Position numbers and translations under genes: made by a program
Shown: one piece after another, positions 47,204 to 55,001 of the stretch
Layout: every line of letters begins with the position of its first letter
Position numbering within the stretch: the first letter of the stretch is position 1
Notes under the pieces: model-generated
What the model saw: the letters and a program-made list of their open reading frames with translations, nothing else
Databases searched by the model: none
Told to the model about the DNA's origin: nothing
IMG/VR virus record: IMGVR_UViG_3300030390_001781
Coordinates: 1 to 64,000 of that record
Source: a virus
Length of the DNA: 64,000 nucleotides
Reading direction: 5' to 3' (one strand)

Positions 47204-47222
47204 AATTAGATAGAAAAAGAAA

Positions 47223-47444
47223 ATGACTGAAATAATTGAGGTAAAAGTAGTAAATAAGAAAGGCGACTCACAAGATTACGTTATCAATAAAGATAAAGTA
47301 ACTTACTTTAGAGGCTATGTCGAAACTAGCTTTGAGGTAAAGAGTCAACCTAAACTTAAAACTGCTGTATATCTAATGGGAAGTACTAAAGCTTTGATAT
47401 TAGATATAAGTTATGACGAATTTAAAAGGAAATTTCAGTTATAA
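47223..47444 (+). CDS. Hypothetical protein, 73 aa, last gene of the plus block
   Basis: Beta-rich small protein (IIEVKVVNKKGDSQDYVI; KTAVYLMGSTKALILDISYD) resembling a small PH-like or LytTR-like barrel, ending in a helix. It faces the minus block; only 34 bases separate the two convergent 3' ends. No strong terminator is visible there. Confidence 0.5.
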   Translation: MTEIIEVKVVNKKGDSQDYVINKDKVTYFRGYVETSFEVKSQPKLKTAVYLMGSTKALILDISYDEFKRKFQL

Positions 47445-47478
47445 AAACCATTCCTCAAGCATAAAAGCTTAAAAAATT

Positions 47479-48078
47479 TTATTCTTCTAGCATTATTTTT
47501 GAATTAGGATTGTCTTGATACGAATAATAAAATTCGTGGTTCTTGTATATTTCATTTATTAACTCGTCGAACATTTCTATTTCTACTGACAATTCATTTT
47601 CATTGTTTTGCAACTCTTCTATTTTAAATATAAAATTTTCATAAAAAAACTGTGGATTGCAATTTTCTTTTTTGTGAATTTTCTTATAGAAGTTTCTAAG
47701 CATTTCTACTTTATTAGCAATTTCTTTTTTCTTGTCTTTAAGCTTCATCATCATTTTGTTTAACTCTCCGATAACATCGCTTAATGTTTGAAATTGTGAT
47801 TCAGTAATAACATTTACTATCAGTCCTTCAAAAACAGATTTAAAATATTCTATTTTTATCTTTTCAGTAATCTCTGTAGTACTTCCAGTAATATCATAAG
47901 TTTGTCTACGCTTAGAATTAGACAACACATTATAAGCTTCTTTAATAGCCTTAAATTCTTTTTCTTTACCTTTTATTAAGTCAGGGTGATTGAGTTTAAC
48001 TAGCCGTTTATAGGCTAGTTTAATCTCTTTATCAGTAGCTTTTTTATCTACTTCTAATAATTCATATAAGTCTTTCAT
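47479..48078 (-). CDS. J-domain (DnaJ-like) co-chaperone
   Basis: A 199-aa protein with an N-terminal J-domain (residues 2-60: DLYELLEVDKKATDKEIKLA, HPD at 31-33, FKAIKEAYNVLS, RRQTYD) and a helical, Lys/Glu-rich C-terminal part that may bind a partner. J-domains stimulate the ATPase of host DnaK; phages use them to redirect the chaperone for replication or assembly. Its start overlaps the stop of the YopX gene. A second HPDK-bearing region lies in the giant cargo protein. Confidence 0.9.
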   Translation of the reverse strand: MKDLYELLEVDKKATDKEIKLAYKRLVKLNHPDLIKGKEKEFKAIKEAYNVLSNSKRRQTYDITGSTTEITEKIKIEYFKSVFEGLIVNVITESQFQTLSDVIGELNKMMMKLKDKKKEIANKVEMLRNFYKKIHKKENCNPQFFYENFIFKIEELQNNENELSVEIEMFDELINEIYKNHEFYYSYQDNPNSKIMLEE

Positions 48079-48455
48079 TATTTTGAATCTTTAATATTAC
48101 CAATTATAACTGCTCTTTCGTTTAATGGAAACAACATACGTTCTCCATGACCTTCGTACATTTTAAGTCTAAACATTCCCATTATCTTATTAAAACAAAC
48201 TACCCATTTTTTAGGAGTTTCGTCTTCATAATTTATTTCAATAATATCATTTTCAAAAATCTCATTAGACATAGAGTCTTTTAAAAATGTATTTTGACAT
48301 ATACTTCTTTGCTTAATGTTATAAGCATTACCTGAATTATCAATAACTTCTGTTAGTTTTAATCCTTCTTTTCCTTCCCAAGAATACTTAGGAGCGCCTA
48401 TAACCCATTCTCTAGGAATATCATCTCTACGCGCTTTAACTAAAATATTTTTCAT
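48078..48455 (-). CDS. YopX-family protein
   Basis: Start chosen at MKNILVKARRDD (48455); the longer frame from 48485 would run through the terminator at 48464-48500. The 125-aa product has the YopX arrangement: an N-terminal strand pair, SICQNTFLKDSMSNEIFEND in the middle (the usual GLKDKNGKEIYEGD stretch) and a C-terminal RAVIIGNIKDS. YopX proteins are common in phages of Firmicutes and Bacteroidota; their role is unknown. Coupled to the J-domain gene. Confidence 0.75.
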   Translation of the reverse strand: MKNILVKARRDDIPREWVIGAPKYSWEGKEGLKLTEVIDNSGNAYNIKQRSICQNTFLKDSMSNEIFENDIIEINYEDETPKKWVVCFNKIMGMFRLKMYEGHGERMLFPLNERAVIIGNIKDSK

Positions 48456-48463
48456 AATTAATT

Positions 48464-48500
48464 TTAAAAAAAGTAGCAACAGCATTACGCTATTGCTACT
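48464..48500 (-). terminator. Intrinsic terminator on the minus strand
   Basis: Minus-strand stem AGTAGCAATAGC / GCTGTTGCTACT with loop GTAAT, 12 bp with one G-U pair, followed by seven T. It ends the recombination operon after 48506-48784 and leaves the YopX and J-domain genes to read-through or to an unseen promoter. Confidence 0.8.
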
Positions 48501-48505
48501 TATGG

Positions 48506-48784
48506 TTACTTAATATCAGCTACACTTGCTCTAGTTCTAAATACGTTAGAATTAAATTCTTTCATAAACTTACGACTGTAGTATGGCTTATAATCATTAT
48601 TAATCTTAAAATCTTCACCACGTGTTTCTATGGTTGTGTACCATCTTATTTGATTAAAGATAGCTTCTGCTGAATACTTTTGATAACCAGCATTCATTAC
48701 TTGTTTAGTAAAATAACAAAACAATCTAAAAACTTCAGGATTGTTAGCGTGATACTCTTCAAATTCCTCTCTAGTTTTTGCCAT
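48506..48784 (-). CDS. Conserved phage protein, 92 aa, next to the exonuclease
   Basis: Contains YSAEAIFNQIRWYT followed by a FKINNDYKPYYSRKF stretch, a combination I have seen in hypothetical phage proteins near recombination genes. Helical start, basic end. It starts one base after the stop of the exonuclease gene. Confidence 0.6.
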   Translation of the reverse strand: MAKTREEFEEYHANNPEVFRLFCYFTKQVMNAGYQKYSAEAIFNQIRWYTTIETRGEDFKINNDYKPYYSRKFMKEFNSNVFRTRASVADIK

Positions 48785-48785
48785 T

Positions 48786-49643
48786 TTAATACAATGTTTG
48801 ACTAATGAATTTTCTACTTACATCTAAATCAGGATTAGACAAATGATAAGTCAAGTCTTTTAAACCTTGAGTGTATTTTTCTCTACCTCTGTCTAAAAAT
48901 GAACTGTCTGCTTTAAATACACCTACATTATAAGGGTACATAGTTTCTACTACAACAAAGTAATAGTCTTTAACATCAACAATATCACAATATAATGCAG
49001 CAGCTTGATCATAGTCATACATTCTACAACTTTTAGCAAATTCCATTGCATTAGAACTTGTAGTCTTTAAATCAACGACAAAGTTATCAAACTTTATACC
49101 ATCAACTTTACACTTAACTTTAGTTCCGTTAAAATCATTAGTATAAATGTTTTCTACTAAATCACAAGCTTTAATTAAATTTGTTGCTTCATCTATTTTA
49201 GAAAATGATGCAAACATTTTATCTAAGTTGTTCATTTCATCTCTCGATAAAATAGTCATTCCTTCAGCAGATGGCTTAATTTCTTCTTCATACCATTGCT
49301 TATACTTTTTAGTCATTCTAGGTTTTTTACCACCTATCTCTTCGCACATTTCTTCATCGTCAAATACAAAATATCTAATACCAAATTCTTCTGGTTCTAA
49401 AACCATACAATGAAACGCACTACCAATATCAAAAGCCTTTGATGACTTTTTAAGTTCTCCATTTAGGTAACACATATAATTTCTTATACCACCTTTTTGG
49501 AATTGTTTTAGCATTGAATTGGATATATAGTCCTTTTCATCAAAATACCAACTGTCGTCCTTATCAATTCTTCTTTTTTGATTTGGGTCGGTTTTTTTCA
49601 AATGCTCTAAATAATCTTTTGCTTGTTCGCTACTTGTTATCAT
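48786..49643 (-). CDS. PD-(D/E)XK exonuclease, RecE/exodeoxyribonuclease VIII-like
   Basis: A 285-aa nuclease with the features of the DUF3799/RecE-like group: ISNSMLKQFQKGG near 41, FDIGSAFHCMVLEPEEF near 71-87, KVDGIKF and FVVDLKTTSS near 180-197 (the D...DxK metal site), and YDYDQAAALY near 209. It would resect 5' ends for annealing by a recombinase. The RecA-like ATPase at 52443 and the SSB candidate at 51764 lie in the same operon. The start overlaps the previous gene by 14 bases. Confidence 0.8.
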   Translation of the reverse strand: MITSSEQAKDYLEHLKKTDPNQKRRIDKDDSWYFDEKDYISNSMLKQFQKGGIRNYMCYLNGELKKSSKAFDIGSAFHCMVLEPEEFGIRYFVFDDEEMCEEIGGKKPRMTKKYKQWYEEEIKPSAEGMTILSRDEMNNLDKMFASFSKIDEATNLIKACDLVENIYTNDFNGTKVKCKVDGIKFDNFVVDLKTTSSNAMEFAKSCRMYDYDQAAALYCDIVDVKDYYFVVVETMYPYNVGVFKADSSFLDRGREKYTQGLKDLTYHLSNPDLDVSRKFISQTLY

Positions 49644-50121
49644 TTACCTTTACTTTTTCAATTAAACTTTTTACTTCTTCTATTAACTGTTCTGTTTGTT
49701 GCTCTAACTTTATTGCTTCAAACTTTAATGCGTTTTTACTCATATACTCCAACGGAATTTCTTCTTTTGGATTTATTCGTGGTTTTTTCTTTTTTGGAAA
49801 TAAATTATTAATAGCATCAATATCTATAATTTCCCAATCAATTTGTTTTTGTTTAACAAATTCAATTAATAAATCAGCGTCTAATAAGACATCTCTAATT
49901 TCAGAAAGACTAATTGGTATTGTATCAACACTTTCTTTGTCTTTATAAAATTCTACAATTTCATCAACAAAAGCTTTAGGAATTTCTTCTTTAGCTTTTA
50001 GTTTATCCACTAACTTGTTTAGTGAATATTTGCTGTACTTAAATTTTGTTACTGCTGTACTAACATACTCATTTGATTGATTGTGTAAAATCACATAACC
50101 TCTGTCGAAGCTATCAATCAT
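49630..50121 (-). CDS. Hypothetical protein, 163 aa, recombination operon
   Basis: Start taken at MIDSFDRGYVILH (50121), overlapping the upstream stop by eight bases; the frame extends to 50199 but that would overlap by 86 bases. A beta-hairpin N-terminus is followed by helices and a Lys/Pro-rich segment (FPKKKKPRINPKEEIP), ending in a coiled coil (LEQQTEQLIEEVKSLIEKV). No family recognised. Confidence 0.55.
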   Translation of the reverse strand: MIDSFDRGYVILHNQSNEYVSTAVTKFKYSKYSLNKLVDKLKAKEEIPKAFVDEIVEFYKDKESVDTIPISLSEIRDVLLDADLLIEFVKQKQIDWEIIDIDAINNLFPKKKKPRINPKEEIPLEYMSKNALKFEAIKLEQQTEQLIEEVKSLIEKVKVNDNK

Positions 50122-50740
50122 TATGTGTTTTTGCTTGTACCTCATTAACAAACTGTTCCAGGTTTCTAACTTTAAATTTGATTTTTCTGAGTTTTGCACT
50201 TTTATCGGTTATTAAAAATCGAGTTGGCACAAAGTACTTTTTAAATAAGCTTGGTAATTTAACGAGATTAACAAATACTGCTTCTCGTTGAAAAAGCCAA
50301 TTCATTTTTACTTTAGTGTACCTAGTCATGTTATTTTGGTCAAAATCAGGTTTAACTTCAAAGACAGTAATTACATCAATGCCTCTAATTGTTCCTATAA
50401 ACATAGTTTGTGATTGACCTTTCATCAACTTATCCTTAGTGTTTAATGTTTCTACAAAAACACCTAAAGCTTTTTGTGTCCAATGGACTACAAAATCAGG
50501 AGTATAAACCAATCCTTTTTGAATTGTTTCCTCTCCTTTGGTTGTTTTTAATTTTGTTTTTAATTGCTCTTGTTTTACAAATGACTTTGTAACTGCATCA
50601 GACAACTCGTAAGTGTACGGTTCGTATAAAACATTACTTACATAGCCAGCATTGTAAAGGTCTACTAAAAACCAATAAAAAAACCTTTCTTCTTTCGACT
50701 GAAAATCATTAGTATTAACTCTTGGAAATAAATCGTTCAT
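50114..50740 (-). CDS. PD-(D/E)XK nuclease, possibly Holliday-junction or T7 endonuclease I-like
   Basis: Start at MNDLFPRVNT (50740), nine bases after motif copy 7. The 208-aa product shows a helical N-terminus with EERFFYWFL, then VYTPDFVVHW (D82) and IDVITVFEVKPDFD (E128, K130), the D...ExK metal-binding core. Fold topology suggests structure-specific nuclease; substrate unknown. It lies among recombination genes. Confidence 0.6.
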   Translation of the reverse strand: MNDLFPRVNTNDFQSKEERFFYWFLVDLYNAGYVSNVLYEPYTYELSDAVTKSFVKQEQLKTKLKTTKGEETIQKGLVYTPDFVVHWTQKALGVFVETLNTKDKLMKGQSQTMFIGTIRGIDVITVFEVKPDFDQNNMTRYTKVKMNWLFQREAVFVNLVKLPSLFKKYFVPTRFLITDKSAKLRKIKFKVRNLEQFVNEVQAKTHND

Positions 50741-50749
50741 AATAAAAAT

Positions 50750-50779
50750 CAAAGAGCAAAGGGAAAACCAATGCTCTTT
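50750..50779 (-). promoter_or_regulatory. Conserved early-gene motif with hairpin, copy 7
   Basis: CAAAGAGCAAAGGG at 50750-50763, 12 of 14 bases matching the consensus. AAAGAGC (50751-50757) pairs with GCTCTTT (50773-50779). The two deviant bases of the motif keep pairing with the other arm. It lies between 50786-51169 and 50114-50740. Confidence 0.55.
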
Positions 50780-50785
50780 ATAAAT

Positions 50786-51169
50786 TTAATGGTTTGCAAT
50801 AACTTTTTTCATAACCTCACTAAATCTTTCTTCATATTCTTCAGTACCGTACATATTGTTTATGTCATCAAATAACTTCTTTAAAAAGAATAAATTATAT
50901 AACATATCTTCTCCATGTATAGGTTCTAAGTTTATAGTTAAAACTGTAAAACAATCATCGTTATAAATACAATCCCAACTAGAAACTATATAATTAATAG
51001 ATTTAAATAACACAATAAATTCTTCATGTATTACGTCTTCAAATTCTTCTTTTAATACTTCAAAAGAAACTTTAAATTTTATTTCTTTGCTATTAATACC
51101 AAAGTTATTAGGTAGTTTAATTTTCTTAAACTCCTCTATTAGCTTTCCACGCTTCGTAAATGTTAACAT
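50786..51169 (-). CDS. Hypothetical protein, 127 aa
   Basis: Acidic alpha/beta protein (EIKFKVSFEVLKEEFEDVI; CFTVLTINLEPIHGEDML). It has only one Met near the start, so it overlaps the small ORF 51126-51290 by 44 bases. No family recognised. Confidence 0.5.
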   Translation of the reverse strand: MLTFTKRGKLIEEFKKIKLPNNFGINSKEIKFKVSFEVLKEEFEDVIHEEFIVLFKSINYIVSSWDCIYNDDCFTVLTINLEPIHGEDMLYNLFFLKKLFDDINNMYGTEEYEERFSEVMKKVIANH

Positions 51170-51290
51170 TATCTTCTATTTTATTAAATATTTCTTCTAT
51201 CCTGTCTTCAAAAGGATAAAACTTTTCTAAATCAAATTTTAATTCAACATTATCAGCAATCTCTTCTATTTTTTCTTCTATGCTTAACAT
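51126..51290 (-). CDS. Small acidic helical protein, 54 aa
   Basis: ATG at 51290 overlaps the NinB stop by seven bases; stop at 51126-51128. The product starts MLSIEEKIEEIADNVEL and repeats IEEI/IED helices, as a small coiled-coil adaptor might. Without this ORF there would be a gap of 114 bases in an otherwise tight operon. Confidence 0.5.
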   Translation of the reverse strand: MLSIEEKIEEIADNVELKFDLEKFYPFEDRIEEIFNKIEDNVNIYEAWKANRGV

Positions 51291-51724
51291 ATTTGATTAA
51301 TAAAATTATCTTGGTTTGGGTCTGGTATTATAATATCTTTTTCTGCAAAAGCATTTTGTAATCTTTTGTAAAACTCGTTAAACTCCTCTACAGTCATGTC
51401 AGAAGTTCTTTTTTGCTTTACTTCTAAAACATTATGTCCAAACAACATTTTAGATTCTAACTTAATACCATCAGTTATATTCAAAGCTAATGCGTGAGCA
51501 GTATCTTTTGCTAACACTTCACCACTTTGTTGCTCTATGCCTTTTATAATCGTTGGAATAGCAACTCCCCAATACCATCTATTCTGTCTATCACTACGTT
51601 TTCTTACAAGTTTTTGTATTCTAACAGAAACATTTTTACCTTCTAAACTTTGTACTTGTAATTCTAATATTTCTCTGTTAAAGAAAATTATTTGTCCTTG
51701 TTCTACTTTTGCTATATACTCCAT
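51284..51724 (-). CDS. ninB: NinB-family recombination protein
   Basis: A 146-aa protein with the NinB/lambda Orf features: RKRSDRQNRWYWGVAIPTII near 41-60 (family: RSxxQNxxYW), a helical middle, and KRTSDMTVEEFNEFYKRLQN with a IIIPDPNQ ending. Lambda Orf is a mediator that helps recombinases load onto SSB-covered DNA. Its neighbours (SSB candidate, RecA-like ATPase, two nucleases) support that role. Confidence 0.8.
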   Translation of the reverse strand: MEYIAKVEQGQIIFFNREILELQVQSLEGKNVSVRIQKLVRKRSDRQNRWYWGVAIPTIIKGIEQQSGEVLAKDTAHALALNITDGIKLESKMLFGHNVLEVKQKRTSDMTVEEFNEFYKRLQNAFAEKDIIIPDPNQDNFINQIC

Positions 51725-51757
51725 AAAAAAGAAAAGGAAGCTTTTACACTTCCTTTT
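51724..51757 (-). terminator. Intrinsic terminator between SSB and ninB
   Basis: Minus strand AAAAGGAAG, loop TGTAAAAG, CTTCCTTTT, then CTTTTTT up to the ATG at 51724. A 9-bp stem with a U-rich tail. It touches the ninB start, so it may also act as a leader hairpin with partial read-through, raising SSB mRNA relative to ninB. Confidence 0.65.
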
Positions 51758-51763
51758 TTGTAT

Positions 51764-52420
51764 TTACATTATTGAATCAAAAGGATCACTACTTTCTTTA
51801 GTTAAGAAATCCTCTTCTTTTTCTACTCCTCCATGTAATTTATCCCAATAAGACTTAGCATCGTCATATGCTTTTCTTCTTTTAGGATTTAATGGAATGA
51901 TTTTTTGAATGTCATTCATACTTTTGTTAATTGTATTGTTAGGGTGTTCTACAATGCTAACTTTAGTAAAGTTCTTTAATAAAGGTTCTTTACTATCTCT
52001 ATCAACTATAAAAGCTTCTTCTAATACTATAACAATTTTAACTTGTTTACTTAGTAAATCAGCACATAGCTTTTGTCTATTTGCTTTATAACTAGGATAA
52101 TCAGTTGCTTCACAACTTTCGCATAATCTTTTAAAGATTGAACCTTTAACTTCATTTGCTTTTTCATTAAAACTAGGGTGTGGCAAAACTGCTTTATACC
52201 TAATAATATCACCAGCATTTTCAGCTGATTTAGCTTTGTTTTGACTTGCTGTTGTAAGCAATCTAAAAACAATATCAAACATTTCTGCATCAGGTGTTTT
52301 ACCAAATGCTCCTTGTTTATAATCTACACTTTCTATTACTGCTAAAGCAATGTCAGGGTGTTGTGCGTAACTTGGAGTTGACTTCAACTCTGATTTTTGA
52401 ACTAAATCGAATGCATCCAT
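51764..52420 (-). CDS. Single-stranded DNA-binding protein candidate
   Basis: A 218-aa protein with a beta-rich body (residues 20-170, including DIALAVIESVDYKQ and MFDIVFRLLTTA), a helical linker and an acidic SSB-type C-terminus, SSDPFDSIM. Such a tail recruits partner proteins in SSBs. It follows the RecA-like ATPase and precedes ninB. The body does not clearly match classic SSB, so it may be one of the phage-specific OB-fold families. Confidence 0.6.
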   Translation of the reverse strand: MDAFDLVQKSELKSTPSYAQHPDIALAVIESVDYKQGAFGKTPDAEMFDIVFRLLTTASQNKAKSAENAGDIIRYKAVLPHPSFNEKANEVKGSIFKRLCESCEATDYPSYKANRQKLCADLLSKQVKIVIVLEEAFIVDRDSKEPLLKNFTKVSIVEHPNNTINKSMNDIQKIIPLNPKRRKAYDDAKSYWDKLHGGVEKEEDFLTKESSDPFDSIM

Positions 52421-52442
52421 TTTTACTACTTTTTAAATTTTA

Positions 52443-53129
52443 CTATAAATAATTATCAATACTAGGTAACTCTTCATTTGTCTCAAAATACTTTTCACAA
52501 CGTTCTTGAAATAAGTTTAAATCGTTTGGAATGTACTCAGGTGCTAAACCTAAAGGTGTCTTAGCTGAAACTGTACTGTATTTAGAATTTTTGTTTGTTA
52601 AAAATACATACTTAAACTCTGAATCTTGTTCTTCAACAGTTGAGTACAATACATTTACAAACTCTTTTTCAATAGACTTTTTCCATCTATTACCTTGTAC
52701 TACAGCATATCTTTCAGATATACCTTCAGCACTTTCAATAACTTGGTCAATAGAAATCATAGCAACATACTTATCTAAAGAAGATTTTGACTTCTTAAAT
52801 ACTTCAGATAAAGTTTGATTGTATAAATTCCATTTGTCAAAACCACCTCCCGTTACACGTTCAGCGTGTTCATCAATCATTTCTATCAAAGACGTTAATG
52901 ACTCAACTACTATATGAGTTATTTTATCGCTTTTTAAAGCCTTTTCAAAAGCTTTGTCAAACTGTGGATAGTTATGTATCGCAAAGTTCATTTTAAAATC
53001 TTTACCTTCTCTAAACGGCAACGTTTTTCTCTCTGTATTAAAGATAATTGTTGTGTCTTTGGGTAAATTTCTGATACTAGAAGATTTTCCTGTACCAGAT
53101 GGTCCTAGAATTAGCGTGTTTGGCTTCAT
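52443..53129 (-). CDS. RecA-like ATPase (Sak4/AAA_24 type)
   Basis: A 228-aa single-domain ATPase with Walker A GPSGTGKS at residues 9-16, a strand and Walker-B-like end HIVVESLTSLIEMI near 82, and sensor-like region VAMISIDQVIE. Phage Sak4 proteins of this size cooperate with SSB in single-strand annealing. The SSB candidate lies next to it, 22 bases away, which supports the pairing. Confidence 0.75.
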   Translation of the reverse strand: MKPNTLILGPSGTGKSSSIRNLPKDTTIIFNTERKTLPFREGKDFKMNFAIHNYPQFDKAFEKALKSDKITHIVVESLTSLIEMIDEHAERVTGGGFDKWNLYNQTLSEVFKKSKSSLDKYVAMISIDQVIESAEGISERYAVVQGNRWKKSIEKEFVNVLYSTVEEQDSEFKYVFLTNKNSKYSTVSAKTPLGLAPEYIPNDLNLFQERCEKYFETNEELPSIDNYL

Positions 53130-53130
53130 G

Positions 53131-53373
53131 TTAATTTAAAAATAAAAGTTGATAATCGTCGTTTTCTTGTGCGAATTTTAATTGTTCTTTTGTTTCTACT
53201 TTTTGTAAAAAACCTGTTTCTAAATGATACCATAAAGCAGGTTTTAAAAGTTTTTCCTTGTCGTTTAATGTTTTTATTCCCAACTCTATCAGCTGCCTAC
53301 AAACTTTTTCAAAGTCATTACTGTTCTCAATAACGCTTTTTTTAATTATAAGTCTAAACATATCTCCTACCAT
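53131..53373 (-). CDS. Hypothetical protein, 80 aa
   Basis: Small alpha/beta protein (MFRLIIKKSVIENSNDFEKV; LLKPALWYHLETGFLQKVET). No family recognised. Upstream, TACATTTG (53385-53378) is an exact TAnnTTTG box directly before the start, without a good -33 element. One base separates its stop from the RecA-like gene start. Confidence 0.5.
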   Translation of the reverse strand: MVGDMFRLIIKKSVIENSNDFEKVCRQLIELGIKTLNDKEKLLKPALWYHLETGFLQKVETKEQLKFAQENDDYQLLFLN

Positions 53374-53409
53374 ACAAATGTAATTAATTTACAATAAAAT
53401 TCATAACTT

Positions 53410-53589
53410 TTAGTTCTCTTTTTTTTTCAAAAACATGAAATAACCTTTGAAATTTATTTCACGTTTTTGTTTTAATAATTTTCTTACAGAGTTCCAAAAA
53501 GCTTTGATTATTATCGTTACTATAACTGCTTTAAGTTTAGTGTTTTTGCACACTAATTGCTGAATTTGCCAATATTTGGATTTTTGCAT
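53410..53589 (-). CDS. Small basic protein, 59 aa, overlapping the 3' end of dnaB
   Basis: ATG at 53589 lies inside dnaB in another frame; the ORF continues 127 bases past the dnaB stop and ends at 53410. The product is basic (LVCKNTKLKAVIVTIIIKAF; VRKLLKQKREINFKGYF; MFLKKKEN) with a hydrophobic helix near 20-31. It fills a gap that would otherwise be unusually long for this operon. Start uncertain: a GTG at 53550 would also do. Confidence 0.45.
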   Translation of the reverse strand: MQKSKYWQIQQLVCKNTKLKAVIVTIIIKAFWNSVRKLLKQKREINFKGYFMFLKKKEN

Positions 53590-54937
53590 TTTCTTTAAAA
53601 TCGCTTATGAATTTAACATACTTACTAACGTAGTTTGCATAAACAGTTCCAACGCCAGTACTTCTACCCTTTGCAATAATAATCTCAACATCAGTTTCTA
53701 ACTCAGGTATTCCTCTTTCTTGCATTTCATAATAAGCAGGTCTATATGGAAATATAACCATGTCTGCGTCTTGTTCTATTGCACCCGACTCACGTAAATC
53801 TGAAAGCATAGGTCTTTTGTTTGGTCTAGCATTAACTTGTCGATTTAACTGACTTAACGCTATAACTACAATCTTTAACTCTGCTGCAACTTCTTTCAAC
53901 GACCTAGATATAGAAGCAATTTCTTGCTCTCTGTTACCAGATTTAGACTTAAATGATATTAACTGCAAGTAATCTATAATAACTAGCTTAGAACCATGTC
54001 TAATGACTTGTTTTCTAATCTGATTAATAATTTTACCTAGTTTTCTTGAAGTATCATCTATAAAATAATTTCTAGATTTAAACGTATTTACGGTTTTTTG
54101 TACTTGACCTTTATCAATACTATCTAAAGATTTATCTCTAAACTTATACATTTCAATACAACTATATGAACTAATTAATCTCTTAGTTAATTCTAAATCT
54201 GTCATTTCTAAACTAAAGAAAAGAGGATTAACGTTGTCAAACATGATGTTGTTTTTAAATATCTCTAATGCAAATGCTGTTTTACCCATTGAAGGTGCGC
54301 CAGCTATAATTATTAGATTATTTAAATCAAACTGATAAATAAATGAATCTAAACAAGGTATGCCACTTCTGACTCCTAGTGAAACTTCACTTTCTAAATC
54401 ATTAATAAAATTAATCATAGATTTCTCTACGTTAAAATCTTCAACTTCTGCTAATTCTTGAATATCTAATAGACTTTTATGTATAGATTGTATAATTTCT
54501 ATACCGTCTTGACTATCATTACACATTTCGCTAATATTTCTCGATAATGAGAATAATTCTCGTCTTTGTGTATAACCATTCAATATTTTAACATGATCTT
54601 TTATGTTTTTATCAGTATCAGCTTTATCACATATCATTTCTAAATAACTAATGAGATTGATTTCGCTTTTTACATTTGATAAAATGACATATTTTTTTCT
54701 AATTAGCATATCTGTAACAGTAGTAATATCTATTTTAGATACTTTACTTAAATCAGATATAGCAGCATAGATTAATCTTGTTTCAGTAGTTGAAAAGTCT
54801 TTCACAGAAACACTATCAGATAATAAATAGTAAGTATCTCCGTAATTAATAAAAGTGCCTAAAACAGCTTCTTCTATCTCTACATTCGTTTGCCCAATAA
54901 AATTCGGTAAGTTGTCAAAACTTAACTGTTCTCCCAT
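53537..54937 (-). CDS. dnaB: Replicative DnaB-type helicase
   Basis: Start at MGEQLSFDN (54937), directly after motif copy 6; the frame extends to a GTG at 54967 inside that motif. The 466-aa protein has the N-terminal helical domain (residues 15-110), a linker, and the RecA-fold domain with Walker A GAPSMGKT at 213-220, Walker B KLVIIDYLQLI, then NREQEIASISRSLKEVA with the arginine-finger region further on. It unwinds DNA at the fork with 5'-3' polarity. It follows the PRTRC cassette. No DNA polymerase or primase is in the window. Confidence 0.93.
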   Translation of the reverse strand: MGEQLSFDNLPNFIGQTNVEIEEAVLGTFINYGDTYYLLSDSVSVKDFSTTETRLIYAAISDLSKVSKIDITTVTDMLIRKKYVILSNVKSEINLISYLEMICDKADTDKNIKDHVKILNGYTQRRELFSLSRNISEMCNDSQDGIEIIQSIHKSLLDIQELAEVEDFNVEKSMINFINDLESEVSLGVRSGIPCLDSFIYQFDLNNLIIIAGAPSMGKTAFALEIFKNNIMFDNVNPLFFSLEMTDLELTKRLISSYSCIEMYKFRDKSLDSIDKGQVQKTVNTFKSRNYFIDDTSRKLGKIINQIRKQVIRHGSKLVIIDYLQLISFKSKSGNREQEIASISRSLKEVAAELKIVVIALSQLNRQVNARPNKRPMLSDLRESGAIEQDADMVIFPYRPAYYEMQERGIPELETDVEIIIAKGRSTGVGTVYANYVSKYVKFISDFKENAKIQILANSAISVQKH

Positions 54938-54959
54938 AATAAATAATGAATTAAATAAC

Positions 54960-55001
54960 CAAGCCACAAAGGGAAAACCAAACTAATGTTCGGTTTCCTT
55001 T
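54960..55001 (-). promoter_or_regulatory. Conserved early-gene motif with hairpin, copy 6 (before dnaB)
   Basis: CAAGCCACAAAGGG at 54960-54973 matches all 14 consensus positions. On the minus strand it follows a hairpin AAAGGAAACCGAAC / GTTTGGTTTTCCCTTT with loop ATTA (54968-55001), which contains the stop codon of the small gene 54983-55147. The dnaB ATG lies 22 bases further. Confidence 0.65.

Noticed and set aside
47444-47478. Bidirectional terminator between the convergent blocks
   Set aside because: Only a 4-bp stem (AAGC/GCTT) is visible with a short A/T tail, too weak to call.
53437-53462. TGAAATAA...TTATTTCA hairpin as a terminator after dnaB
   Set aside because: It lies inside the 59-aa ORF and the stem is all A/T with no T-run directly behind it, so it was not listed as a terminator.
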